A stretch of DNA of 64,000 nt from Siphonodentalium dalli (Eukaryota; Mollusca; Scaphopoda; Gadilida; Siphonodentaliidae). Of the stretch, positions 9,641 through 21,565 are shown one piece after another. The stretch lies in contig CP136065.1 in NCBI GenBank assembly GCA_032622095.1, positions 68,973,675-69,037,674 on the forward strand, written 5' to 3'. The position numbers and the translations under genes are program-made. The notes under the pieces are model-generated. The model did not search any database, was not told the DNA's origin, and worked only from the letters and a program-made list of their open reading frames with translations. Position 1 is the first letter of the stretch. Every line of letters begins with the position of its first letter.

Positions 9641-10549
9641 GAATATGACGATGACTATGTTGCTTATAGTGTATAAATGCTTCCTATTAATCTCTTATTT
9701 CATGTTAATTCATGATTGAGTTATTAAAGCATTCATTATCACCACATATTAGACATATTTCTCATTATACATTATTACTGATAAGAATTACGAATAGTGT
9801 AATACGTCATGAGAATTTGTGTTCATTATATCAGCTGTCGTTTTGCCATTTCCGTAGTTACGATTATGGTGTCGAGAAGACAAGCATGGACACGCGAGCT
9901 TTCCATGCAGTTATATAACTTAATACTGAATATGACCTGATAACAACATAATTAGGTACAAAATAATAACGGAAAACCAAACCATATCACCTTACTGCTC
10001 CCCGTGTGGGGTCGGGGAAGCATAGGCCAACCGCCCCACTGCGATGGGTAACAATCCCCTAATGTGGCACCCTGTTTGAATAGTATAGCAGAGCAGTTTT
10101 GAGAAGTCGCGCGATATTTCTGACTCTTTGAGTAGGAAATATTGGCTGAGTTGGCACCACATGGAGTTACTGATGTTCGCAGATTTTCTAAGACAGTTGA
10201 TGGACTAAACGTTCCTTTGCATAGTTATCTTATAACTTTCAATCGGTGCGAACACCCCCGGCATTGAATGTTGGTTATATGAACATAGATTTGTCTACAT
10301 ATGTTCCAAACCCCTTACGGTGTTTTAAATGCCAGGGGTATGGTCATGGCCAGGAACATTATTAGTTATTCGTCTTATTATCAATAGTTCATTATACGGA
10401 AGGTGTCTAGTACTATTCTGTTTAATAAACCAACGAGTTTATTTTTTATATGGGTACATATAGCGGTCATGGCGTCTGCGGTCCTCTGCAGTCGTGATAG
10501 CGACAATTGTGATATAATTTACTTGACAGAATAATCTCAACACTTCGCT
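9641..10549. other. Unassigned sequence
   Basis: Mostly AT-rich. CTCCCCGTGTGGGGTCGGGG near 10000 is a short GC-rich hairpin. No gene is supported. Confidence 0.3.
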
Positions 10550-10689
10550 CTTTATGTGAGTAAAGCCCGTTCTCCTGAAAATAAGCACGGAATACGGGCG
10601 CGAAATTATCTCATATTGTCATTATTTGAAATTCAAATACGCCCTTTATGGGCCTAAACAGTTGTTATCAAAACAGACCTATATGAGAA

Positions 10690-10850
10690 TAATATTTTTC
10701 ACGATAACAGGCTGGAAAATGACACGAATAAACTAACTCACGACTTACCGTATGTACGCTCTTTATAATGTGTTATCACTGCGGCTCGCGCCATCCAACG
10801 GAATAACTGGTACAAGTCCACTGCGGGCTTATTTCAGAATCACTTAAGTC
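10690..10850. repeat. Dispersed repeat family C, copy 1
   Basis: The segment AATGACACGAATAAACTAAC through TACGCTCTTTATAATGTG and CTCGCGCCATCC is the reverse complement, with divergence, of about 31925-32005. Its continuation (GCGCCATCCAACGGAATAAC, then GGGCTTATTTCAGAATCA and AGTCCAATAA) matches about 34655-34730 in direct orientation. Three pieces of one family are therefore scattered over 24 kb. The superfamily is not determined. Confidence 0.55.
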
Positions 10851-12920
10851 CAATAACTATCTAGGCGAATACAGATACCAACAGCCACCCTTAACATAGG
10901 ATACAGAAGTTATTAGCACACATATGCAAACACACCCTGGGACTCAGAACATCACCCTTATACCCACACAGACTAACATACAGACATGCGAACGTACATA
11001 CAGCATTAATATACATACTTAGTTAAGGCAAGATAAGTGCCACATGCAGATCAGATATACGTTCACAGATAGACGAGCAGGCACGTATTCCAAATAAACA
11101 GTCAAGAATACGACAGTCACATATACAAGAATATAATATGACTGACGAAATAGTATGTACACATAAAACCACACGGTATATGGTATATACACACAAAGTA
11201 GTTGATCAGTGTTAGACACAATGTCGTGCCCACCAGTAACTAAGCATGTCATTTTAGAATACCAAAATGTCTGGGTACGGACAGGAGACACAGAAACGAC
11301 AAAACGCAGAGAAATCCTCGACATAGGCCTGTAGATTTTGGTGGAATATAACCGAGGAATAATTAAGTTTGTTGAATCCAACTCAGGCTATTGACGTACA
11401 AGTAACATCACAAAGTAAACATATCAATGAATTAATTCCAGATTTGGTTACGTAATTGATTCGGATACGTACAGTCATTAAGGACACGTGTAACGACGTC
11501 AGCGTGTGCATAATGACAGTTGTCACATACAGTTTCGGACATTTACACTGGAGTGTAACAAACTGTAATGAAAAAGTCATCTTTGGTCGAGGAGAGGTTT
11601 CTACAGATAAATCAGATATGAGAAAGGGAAATTCTGGGTCGCCGATTATTTTGTTATAGTGACTTGATATACGGGTTTAATAACAATCTATGCCATAAAT
11701 ATGATTAAAATACTATAATTCATCACTATTTGAAACATTTGTGTCTCAGAAGATGCCCACAGAGAAATAGAAAACTGCTGAAATCATAGAATGACTCCCC
11801 CCCCCCTGGCACCCAGAATGCAACATCTTTATCTTTAATATATAGAGTTATTCCCCCAGCATTGAAAATAATACCGATTTTTACTTCATTCTTGATGACA
11901 AAACGCGTTGTCAACTCAACAAAAACAACATGTCCACAGTTTATTACACCGGATAAGTTGATAATACAATGTTTTGGAGCTTCCTATTTCAAATGGTATA
12001 TAATATGGCATATGTTGTATATAATGTGATCTGGGGGTTCGAAAATTAAGTGGGCCTTTAACAATGTTAAATCGTATAAAATCAGGATCGTCTCGTACTC
12101 ACGATTGCCATTCCGAATGTAGCATTGTTTCAACATTGTGGAGGTAAATATAAATTGTCAACAGATGACTTCCAAAGTTCGTCCATACCAAATTTGATTA
12201 GAATGTTGGGGGTTTCAGACAAGACGGGGCTCCTCCTATTTGCCTCATTCGCTTCAACGAGCCTCTCGAGAAACCATTTCTTGACTGTTTTCGCAACATC
12301 TAATCTACACAATGGAAAGAACAGGGGGCGTTCCGGTTTTTTGATATACAATCAGAGCGGGGACATCTCAAGCAACCCCATGCAATACCATGCACTTCAG
12401 TTCTCATTCTGACTGGCAATCCCTGGATTGATTTCAAGCACATCATGTGGGTTATTTCTTATTTTATAGTTTATAATCAGACCTCGACCATTTCTATTCG
12501 AACACTGGAAAAAGTATCATCATGTCACCAAAGATGATATTAGCGTAGAGACAAGAGTTTTTGCCTTTTACATTGATGCGCGACGTTAATCTTGCCCCCC
12601 CACGAGTCAACATCCAACATACATGTATAAAAGTGCAATTTGAAGACGCACTTCACTGTTTTTTTAACATTAATTTATTTCAGTCAAAAAATTACAACTC
12701 ATGACCAATTCTACTTTTATGTGTTTTATGTCGGATTGAGTAAGCTATGCATGCATGGTTAACGCGACCCAACAATAAAAGAATCGAAAAAATTTGCGGT
12801 GACGCTGATAAATGAAATATTTACTTTTCCAGTGTTCGAAATAAATTGCGTAAAGGTATACTTTTATGAAACATTTTTCTCACAACAACATGGCATCTAC
12901 GCTCCATTTCTATCGATGCC
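10851..12920. other. Unassigned sequence
   Basis: No recognisable gene or element. A minus-strand frame at 12130-12351 has protein-like composition (KKWFLERLVEANEANRRSPV) but no domain I know, and a plus-strand frame overlaps it. There is a C-run of about 10 at 11797. A candidate exon cannot be excluded. Confidence 0.3.
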
Positions 12921-12937
12921 GATAATTGGTGGAAAAT

Positions 12938-13080
12938 GTTCAGACAGTAAGTTCCACAAACACCCTACACAATGATTACTATTAATTGGTAGGAAATTTT
13001 CAGCTAACACGTTCAACAAATTAAAAAAAACACCCCACAGAAGGATTACTATTAAATTGGTGGGATATGTTAAGATAATA
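12938..13080. repeat. Short tandem duplication, unit about 65-75 bp
   Basis: Two units read TTGGTGGAAAATGTTCAGAC and TTGGTAGGAAATTTTCAGCT. Each continues through a GTTC.ACAAA block to ACACCC.ACA.A.GATTACTATTAA, and a third unit begins GGTGGGATATGTTAAG. A related stretch (CATTTCATAAGGAAACTACT, GGTTTAACC) recurs near 14531, matching the sequence just after this array. Confidence 0.55.
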
Positions 13081-15089
13081 TGGTCGTTTGTTAAACTTAA
13101 TATCTGAGCATTCCATAAGGGAACAACTCGTTAATTTAGAATTTAATAAAAAAAAGGGTTAACGAGTGCGTACAAAAAGTTGGACATTTCATGCCTAACG
13201 CAAGCAACTGTTGGCAATTTTACACAAAATAAACAATCAGTGTGTCGAATCTGAAATGCACTTCATCATGGAATGCAACGCATACGATGACTTAAGCTAT
13301 CAGTTATTTAGCGAAATTTAGCAACACGATTGAGAATTCAGTAAGTTTAATGACGTATAATAGGTAAATTTGCACTGATTATGAGGAATGATAATATTAA
13401 GTTAATTAACATAAAACATAAAACTTGAAAGTTGAGGAAAACTATGTGTTTGCGTAATATATATCCACAGAGACTGTGTGAATGTATTATGTATTAGCTA
13501 TGTATTTATACATGCATTATTTACACATCAGTATATTGCAACTGCCCATTGAGGTGTTTTGCAATAGCATTCTTGTATTTTGATTCTTGTGTACGTTGAG
13601 AATTTTCTCAATGTTAGATTTTCCAGTAATCAGCCGGGAATATTTTGTTTTTAGACCAACAACAGCATGTTTTTCATAAAAATTGGAATGAGATGGCTAT
13701 CATGCAGTTGGATATTTCACAACCTTAGTCGGCTGTCATGTATAGACTATAAGGCATATACATCGGCTTTGTTTATTTAGCGAAACTAATTTGCGTGGTC
13801 ATTATTCTGACAATAAACACGACAACCTAGTGCCTTACACGTTATTGTATGTTCATGAGTTATTCCCCATCATGCTCGATATAGAGGCGCTATCACTATC
13901 TATATTATCAATACGGACATCACATGCTCATCTTGTATTCTCCATGTGGATATCCAATGCTTATAATTACCCCGTATTATACACGAGGGCCACATATGCT
14001 CATTCCGTATTCTTCACGCGCCCCAAGCCGGTATTATATCTGCTAATGACGTGATGCATACTGTCACCAATACGTCACATTAATTGGGACGTTAGCAAGA
14101 ATTCAATAAGTTCACGCTTCATAATGACAATTGGACGTCATACCAATAGACAACCCACGACTTATCAAAACATATTACAAGCGCCATTCTTCTGCGTTGG
14201 TTTAATGATACATCAAACCATGTTTCCATATTAATCTATGGACTGGCGAAGCGATCTATCTCTTCATGCAGACCGGATATTGGAGCCGGCTACCATGCCT
14301 AATTGAGTAGTGGGATGGAACAACTATATCGTATATCGATATTTAACCCTTTTCACTGAATGGATTCTCCCATTCAGTTATAAAAGTATACAATGGAACG
14401 GTCTATTATGTTTATTGTTCCATGGCGCAATAAGAGCAGGTGGCAGATAACGCAAGAGCAGAATTATTCATGTTCATTAATGTGTGAAATGTTCACATAA
14501 TAAGTTCCATAAACGACCTATATGTAAACATTTCATAAGGAAACTACTTGTCAATTTGCATTTAGTATAGAAAGGTTTAACCATGTCTTTAATAACTATT
14601 CATTTGCGTGCTGCTACAATCATATATATAATTACATACACTTCATTTTCTGGAGTATTTTGCCGTTAGTTTCTAAAATCCTCAATTAAATTAAATATTT
14701 AAATATGATAATTACATTCGGGCGGAAGTCAATTGGAATTTCGTCAAGGAAAATACAAGTCGCCACAGCAGCACAATTATACTTAAAGTTTCCAGTATTT
14801 AACAATATTACCGATCCAAAATGCATTTTCAATTTACCTGTTTTCACTGAAATGTATTTATAAGTATTTATCTAGGTATCCTAATAGAATTACAGTTTAA
14901 CGGCGTCATGTTGAATCACAAACTGCTCATAAATCGAGATTATGAATAATCCATTGTAGCAGGTTTCCGTATCTATTTGAGCCATGAGTTAATGGAAGAA
15001 CTTTAACCCTTTCTCTTTCTTTACTATATATTAATTGACAATTCAAATATTTAACACCCTTTATTTGCCCTATCCTGCTATTTTCACCC
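13081..15089. other. Unassigned sequence with a small duplication
   Basis: Around 13915-14030 a block reading CATGCTCATCTTGTATTCTC recurs as ATGCTCATTCCGTATTCTTC about 75 bp later, a diverged local duplication. Otherwise I see no genes or terminal repeats. Confidence 0.3.
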
Positions 15090-15260
15090 TTTTCATCAAA
15101 GTGTGGGTGCGTGTCCCAAATTTTCCATGGAAAAAACTTGTATTGGAGGGGTGGGTGTCCGAGATCGGACAGGAACAATCTTGCGGTGCCAGGGTGGTGG
15201 GTCCCAACAATTAAAAATAAAAAAATTTCAACCTTGTATATCTTGGAGTTTTTTTTCCTG
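15090..15260 (-). repeat. Dispersed repeat family D, copy 1 (minus orientation)
   Basis: The reverse complement contains GGTCAGGAAAAAAAACTCCA, then TTTTTTTATTTTTAATTGTT, then GGGACCCACC and TTGTTCCTGTCCGATCTCGG. The same order (GTCAGGATACA, TTTTTTATTTTTGGGATCCA, TTGTTCCTGTTTGATCTCGA) occurs on the plus strand at 22604-22720. An ORF of 130 codons on the minus strand here is therefore repeat sequence. Confidence 0.55.
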
Positions 15261-15438
15261 ACCCCTCCGTTTAACACGGGTTTTCCAGCAACTATGTCGA
15301 ACTCGATCCCCGTAAACACAAATGGTCTACGTGCTTTGAGATTAATTCACTAACTAAAAACTTTTTGACAGAAAGGAGATTTATAGCGGTAGGTCATGTT
15401 AACGATTTTGCTCATGCTACTCAGCAAATTAACAACCA

Positions 15439-15473
15439 GTTAACACTCTTGTGTTAGTTAACACTCTTGTGTT
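15439..15473. repeat. 17-bp tandem duplication
   Basis: GTTAACACTCTTGTGTT occurs twice in direct succession, separated by one base. Confidence 0.8.
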
Positions 15474-15479
15474 TTATAT

Positions 15480-17290
15480 TTGGCTGATATTTGCCATGCG
15501 TATTGTTGTTCATGAGCGTTTGGACAATTGTGTTGATATAATAACTAGAAAACCAAACCACACGATTGCGCGAAATAGTTATTTGGTTCAAATGGGACTT
15601 TCCAAACTTAATTTACAAAATTACACGAACACTGTTATATATTTTGTGTGCATGATCAGGGCGACGTGTTGTTTTGTTCGTTTGGGATATGTATTAATAT
15701 CGCGGAAGTCCACACAATGTGTGTAACACGTCGTCGATCGCAGAGGTCTTATCGAGTCATCAATGAAGATACACTCAGTGGAGTTTGTTATCGAATATCG
15801 ATCTCCAAATGCAACAACGAGGAATGAAGACACACTAGAGTTTCAGATAACAAGGGCGCGTGACGCGGATAGTGTTGTCTTCGTAGGGTTTTATAGAGTT
15901 ATCAATCCTGTAAACGCGCTAACCTATATATGCGCTAATATTTGCCCCTTTCCGCGCGTATTAACACGCCGCATTTGATGTAATAGTTCCCATTGATACG
16001 TTCCTTAATGTACATCTATGGAAAATTTGTATATTCCTCATTATTTGCATATACTCAAATATTATATATATTAACGTTGAGATAGGACTGAAAGGAATGA
16101 ACATATTTTAACTTAAACAAAATGCGCACGGAAATGCGCAGATGATTATTGCGTAGGCTATAGCGTGTTTCCATGATGTGTTACTCTGCAAAATATACGA
16201 ATATAAACGCTGTCCCCGAAAGTGATGTCCATTTGTACCATGGTCTGGCTGTCCCGTATGTAAAGTACTTTATTCTTTGACCCATGGACTGATTGCAGGA
16301 TATTGAGAAAATGCGATATCATCTTGTTGTTCTTGTGGTTCTTTGTGATGTTCCAATTACTGTCTTCTCGCTGTTTCATTTTTACAAATCCGTACGGAAC
16401 GTAAGTTCCGTCCCATACGCATTCCGTTGACGTCATGCGACGTAAATGACGTTCCCCTCAACCATGAAACGAGAACTATAAATAAAATATATATGTGCAT
16501 ATTATAAGTTAACCTTGTAAGTCTTTTGTTTTTAATCCTATATAGGATGAGTGGTTTGTAATAGACACAGCACGGCACGTATGTCAATGGGTTTATCGAT
16601 AAGGCGTGAGTGCATGTAATCTCGGAAGGATATGACTCTATATGCTGCCCCTCTCGCTCGTTCCTTCCGCGCTGTCACTCATGCCATATAAACAAATCTA
16701 TTAGTACGCCCGTGTCTTTCTGTGTATTTAATCTTTTGATAGTATATTTCCCACACGCGTTCTGTTTTCAGTGTACTCATTGTTGAAAAATTAAATATTG
16801 TCTCTGGTAGGATGATACTTCAGTGTATACAATATGATACAGATCGTACATTTTGCATTCACCAGTATTGTGTGGCCAAAACTTATGAAAAATATGTTTT
16901 CAGTCGTTTTGCTTTTTTTCCTTATTTGGCTTTCAAAAAAACATTTTGGTCCACCTGCCATTGCATTACATTGACTTTGTTTCCGTAATTCTAGTGTTCT
17001 AGGTGTGGTGTCGCTTACCCTGACAGTCGTATTACCTGGTCAAGCACATACTTACCTTTATCATATGACTCAATCATTATTTACGTTTGAAAGTATGTCA
17101 TAAATCAATTTCATATGAACTACTAGTTCATATCACCTTCCGATAATTTGATTGGTTTGTTGACAAAAAGTTATTTCTGATTGGCTGAATGGCAGCATGG
17201 CAGCCTGGGCCGAGCCGCATCTCTAACTAAATGTAGGTCAAATTCGTGCGCGTCAATCAACGCGATGGCGAAATTCTCGCAATTATAATC
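15480..17290. other. Unassigned sequence
   Basis: A weak duplication (GAAGATACACTCAGTGGAGT against GAAGACACACTAGAG, about 15765 and 15826) is visible. The frames at 15451-15978 and 16158-16587 have no recognisable domains. Confidence 0.3.
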
Positions 17291-17299
17291 TTGAAATAT

Positions 17300-17660
17300 A
17301 TAGTTTTGGACATTGTTATACGATAAATAGAATATGTAATTCGTATTTATCTAATAAACATACGATATAATGTCACAAACTGAGAACAGAATAGCGCACT
17401 ATATCTTCGCGTGCATATTATTTCTGCTAGTTCACCAGGTGTAATTGGGCTTCCGGTGCAATGAAGTGACGTCACATTAACCTTTTGCTGCCGATGTCAT
17501 ATAGCTATTTAGTTATTTGTGTGCGTTTTGGACATCATAATCAATTTATAGGTGTCATATGATAAATAGAATATGTAATTCGTGTTTCTCTCATATGATA
17601 TTTATGAAACTCGTCACGAATTTTCATAAATATCATATGAGAGAAACACTCATTTCAAAT
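17300..17660. mobile_element. MITE-like element with a perfect 28-bp hairpin
   Basis: GTGTTTCTCTCATATGATAT extended by TTATGAAA (17582-17609) is perfectly complementary to 17622-17649, with a 12-base loop containing CGTCACG. Just upstream, GATAAATAGAATATGTAATT occurs both at about 17324 and at 17562, so the hairpin end is also part of a direct repeat about 240 bp apart. The hairpin is strong enough to be a transposon terminus or a structured transcript. Confidence 0.65.
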
Positions 17661-17943
17661 CCTCTATATATTGGTTACACATAAAAACAGTAATCTACGT
17701 TGAAACATGAAACGTTGTCTCTGGTCGGGTGAGATTATTCCTAGCTGCAAGGCCGAAAATTTCCGTACAATTTGCCTTATGAAACATGTTTAAAGATTCT
17801 CGGTCCAATTTTACACCAGATAATGCAGTAGTTTTCAAGCCAATTTTCCGATTACATGACAAAAGAAATGAAAAACACGTATAATCATAGTCTTATTAAA
17901 ACTAGTCTTTATAAAACTGATGACGGCAATATATTTAGTTTTA

Positions 17944-18215
17944 TTAGCTCAGATAGCAAACTGAGTGCATACCCTAGCTAGTTGGGTTAATAAGCTAGAT
18001 ACTATGTGTCAGATTATTGCGAACGTGGTTGAAATAATATTTATGTTGTTTTATGCTGTGTTGTTCCTTCACACAACCAGATAATTTTTAGGTCTGCAAA
18101 TGGCCACAAAAAAAAAAAATCACAAAACAAATATAAAATAAAACATGCAATGAATTTTTTTAAATTTATTTTCTCTCAGACACTCATGATTCAGATTGCA
18201 AACCGAGCGCATACC
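17944..18215. repeat. Diverged direct repeat pair
   Basis: CTCAGATAGCAAACTGAGTG with CATACC (about 17947) and TTCAGATTGCAAACCGAGCG with CATACC (about 18190) are related. A weaker third match (GTCTGAGCGCCGATAGCAGA) lies near 18355. Type unknown. Confidence 0.4.
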
Positions 18216-20883
18216 ATAAGTTTGTTGAAAATATTTCCTGTACAACTCTCCAATGACCAGCCTTGATAATCATTGTTTTTATTTTGTTTAATCCACTGTT
18301 TCACATAATTAGAGGTGTAGGAAAAACTCCAATATACAAGGTCTTGGGTTAATAGTCTGAGCGCCGATAGCAGATGTTTCCAATGTCTTGTAACTTTTTT
18401 TCCATATCCTTGTTTAAAGATAAATTACTAAAATTATTTTAAATGTACATGCTTATAATCTGGGCCAATATATAGCATTAATCAAGAGAACGGGGCTCCT
18501 AATTTCAATGTTTACCCAATATTGTTCTTTTATAACACGATATCATGGGGTGGATCCCACTTCTTACGAGGACTAAAATTGAACTGAACGAATAACAGAT
18601 TGTCCGTCAGTTCTCATTGTTGTTTTATGACATTTAATAATTGCATGCGATGCCAACAGCAGCTCATTCAATTCTTATGGTGCTTTAATCGATGTGAATA
18701 TTGAAAGATAAACATATTTCCTGTATTATTGTAAATATGATATTCATCATTGGGTAGATGGGACCTTGGATTACTTACCCACCGATATAATGAAAAGCTA
18801 CGGCGTATGAAGGATAATGTGCTTGAGTTGGTGTTGTGGTGCAGCGAGCGCGTTGCATTCCCCTGTGTTTCTGCCATTTGCAAAGAATACATGTATTTTG
18901 TCAGTATGTTCTTCAATTACTTAATGGAACAGACTCTAGATGGAAAATTAAATAATTAATACAAAGATTGGGCGACCATATAGTCATCGAGCCGAGGCTA
19001 GTCATAGTGTGAGAGAATACTCTGCTGTATACATACACATCTTTGTTGCATAAAAATGATATACTGCGTGTAACGTATGTGTATGTATGCTGAACCTCAT
19101 TTGACAAGTTTAGTTAATGAGTATTTGTGATTTTCTGAGATGGCTGGTGCTTTTCATTAAGACTACCTGATTGGTATAATCATCCGGATGGTTATTAAAA
19201 ACAGTTCACACCATTTTTCTGCCTTATACCCATCCACATTCCGTGTATTTTTTATCCATCAAATGTTTTATACATACCCCTACCCACCTCCAAATTCGGT
19301 CCAGTTAAGCGTCCCCTACTATTCCAACCAGGTTGATTTTAGTAACCGCAATATTATAGTTTAATTTAATTGTTTAATTGCAAACGAAGAACTGCTACGA
19401 ATTACAAATTAAATCACCATGATTACTGTTTCAATGACGATTATCTGCTCAATTTACATATATTTACACTTCTATGTCTATATGGTTAGCAATAATTGAC
19501 CAGCTAATCAAATACTATATATAAAACAACAGAAATCAGTGTTTATGCCCGTTTAACTGGTATAAAATACGATATTTTTGTAATATCCCAGACATGCCAA
19601 TGTAACCATTTTTGTATGCAGTCATATGCACATTAAAGACACAGTTTCGCAGTTGACGTGTAATGAAACTGAATGCCATTGAATGTTACTGGAAATTGTT
19701 TGTCCAGTCTGCCAGAATATATTCTATTAAAATATGATAAACATGTGATAATTAACATACTTCAGAAATCTTAAATAACCATGTTGACAGATCAGAAGAG
19801 CTAGGTTACAATCACATCCCAACACCATTCATTCATTGCAACAAAATCGCAAGCTTCATAGTGATATGTTTGCAGGTATAATAGCTGATAAAAACAAAAC
19901 TCAAAGAGCTTCATTTCTGGTCAGCAGAGAAAACTAGAACACCTGCAAGCTGTTTTAAACTAAAAAATAAATATTGCCCAATATTAGTAAAAGTATAGGT
20001 ATCACACATTATGCCTTCTCCGCAGCTTTCGGCCTCCTTCCCTTTATCAATGGCAATATGACATCTATAAGGGTGCATAGTTGTGTATGTTTACCGGCTA
20101 GCGTCCCATACAAATTCGATACAGGCTGTCCGTGGAGACCGAACGTTTATCTTATGGAAGTACTTCACATTATATATACGTACTCGCTTTCACTTTTGCG
20201 CGCGAAAACACATTGCTTGTTATGTGTCCCACACAAGAAGTGCGTTTAGTCCTTTTAAATGTTTAGTTTGAAATTTTTTCCTAAACGGTATAAATACCAG
20301 AATTCCACCGGCGCCATTATTCTCCTTGGTGTACCTCTGTATACGCCACAATGAGCGTATACGTATCATGTGACGAACTGCCGAACGATATGTTCTACCT
20401 GGATCAAGTTTGTGTAAAACATACAAATTTACATTGGCCGCGATCACATGGTTTTTGGTATTAAGTCACATAAGTTCTCAAAACAAAAAGTCACACAGGT
20501 TCACCGAAACTGGTACAAAAATCACAGGTTGAATTAAGTCTTGTCCAGTTGATGTGGTCGATTGAATGTTTATCGTTTGTGTCAATCAATTTGAGACAAC
20601 CATACATATATGGTTTAACATGTATGCGAGATATCTATTGAAATATAAGGATTCTTTTTGCCAGTTACAGCGAACCTGGGTTACGTTTCGCCTGCTTTTG
20701 GGCACCTGGGTGACTCTTACCCAAACGCATGGGCTATACAGGCCAATGAAGCCATACCAACAGCCGTTGATATACACATGTATACGCCTGTCAACTTTTT
20801 TTTTATTAGAGGCTAATATCTGAATATATCGTTACCGAATTAATTCGCCCTGGTGCTCTCAGAAATAAGATATATATTTTCAT
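18216..20883. other. Unassigned sequence
   Basis: No genes, terminal inverted repeats or microsatellites are seen. Short frames of 60 to 90 codons on both strands show no domains. Confidence 0.3.
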
Positions 20884-21565
20884 ACTAGGGGATTGCCCGT
20901 AAAAAATGACGGGTAATAAACACGACATGCAGGAACATCGTGTGAACAATTAGTTTAAGCTGATCCTAAACGGTAATTATTTCTAATTATTAGTTTAAGT
21001 CATTTGATGATAACGTCAACTATATCGTAACATTTCCCGTGTCATGTTACCTCTGTGCACCATTTTTCTCGCAGATTTTCTAAACTGATAAAAAGCGCTC
21101 TTTATCAACCTTGCAATTTATCAGTCCCCCTTCAAGTCAGCTGAGGCCAAATGCGCCCATTCCATGACATTCCCCTGGCCATGTGACGGGTGACAAACAT
21201 GGCATGCAGGAAAATATCATCGTCGCTGCACCACTGATAACGATATAAAGAAAGCCGACAAACGGTGGGCGGAGTTTGTCCGGAATTTATTTGACGGACG
21301 CCGCTGAAATCACATTCGTCTGGAGAAGGTAAAGCATTATATTAGTAAAATATCGCATTGATAACCTTTGGGAAACGCGTTATATATCAGGTCGTCTTGT
21401 ACCCATTGGCCTGAACATTTGCGTGTCGTATTCTAAAATGTTCCTCAGGACATGGGCATTGGCTCAATCGGACATGATGATGATATATTTTTAAACGCGC
21501 CAAAATCGTGACAGTGAAACCCACAGACACACACACAAACACACTTGGCTTTTATATAGATAGAT
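20884..21565. mobile_element. Interspersed repeat abutting the receptor gene
   Basis: The left end reads ATACTAGGGGATTGCCCGTA followed by an ATGACGGGTAATAAACACGA block that is partly repeated at about 21183-21215 (GTGACGGGTGACAAACATGG, CATGCAGGAA). The right end reads GTGAAACCCACAGACACACA through CACTTGGCTTTTATATAGAT. I know such ends from repeats in invertebrate genomes, but I cannot assign a superfamily and see no inverted termini. The right end overlaps the last codons of the minus-strand gene at 21552-22527. Confidence 0.45.

Noticed and set aside
9261-9719. 152-codon acidic and methionine-rich frame
   Set aside because: Entirely a GAT-type low-complexity repeat, with no domain or splice context.
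12130-12412. Overlapping frames on both strands as a conserved exon
   Set aside because: Protein-like composition on the minus strand, but no recognised domain, no start or splice evidence, and an equally long antisense frame.
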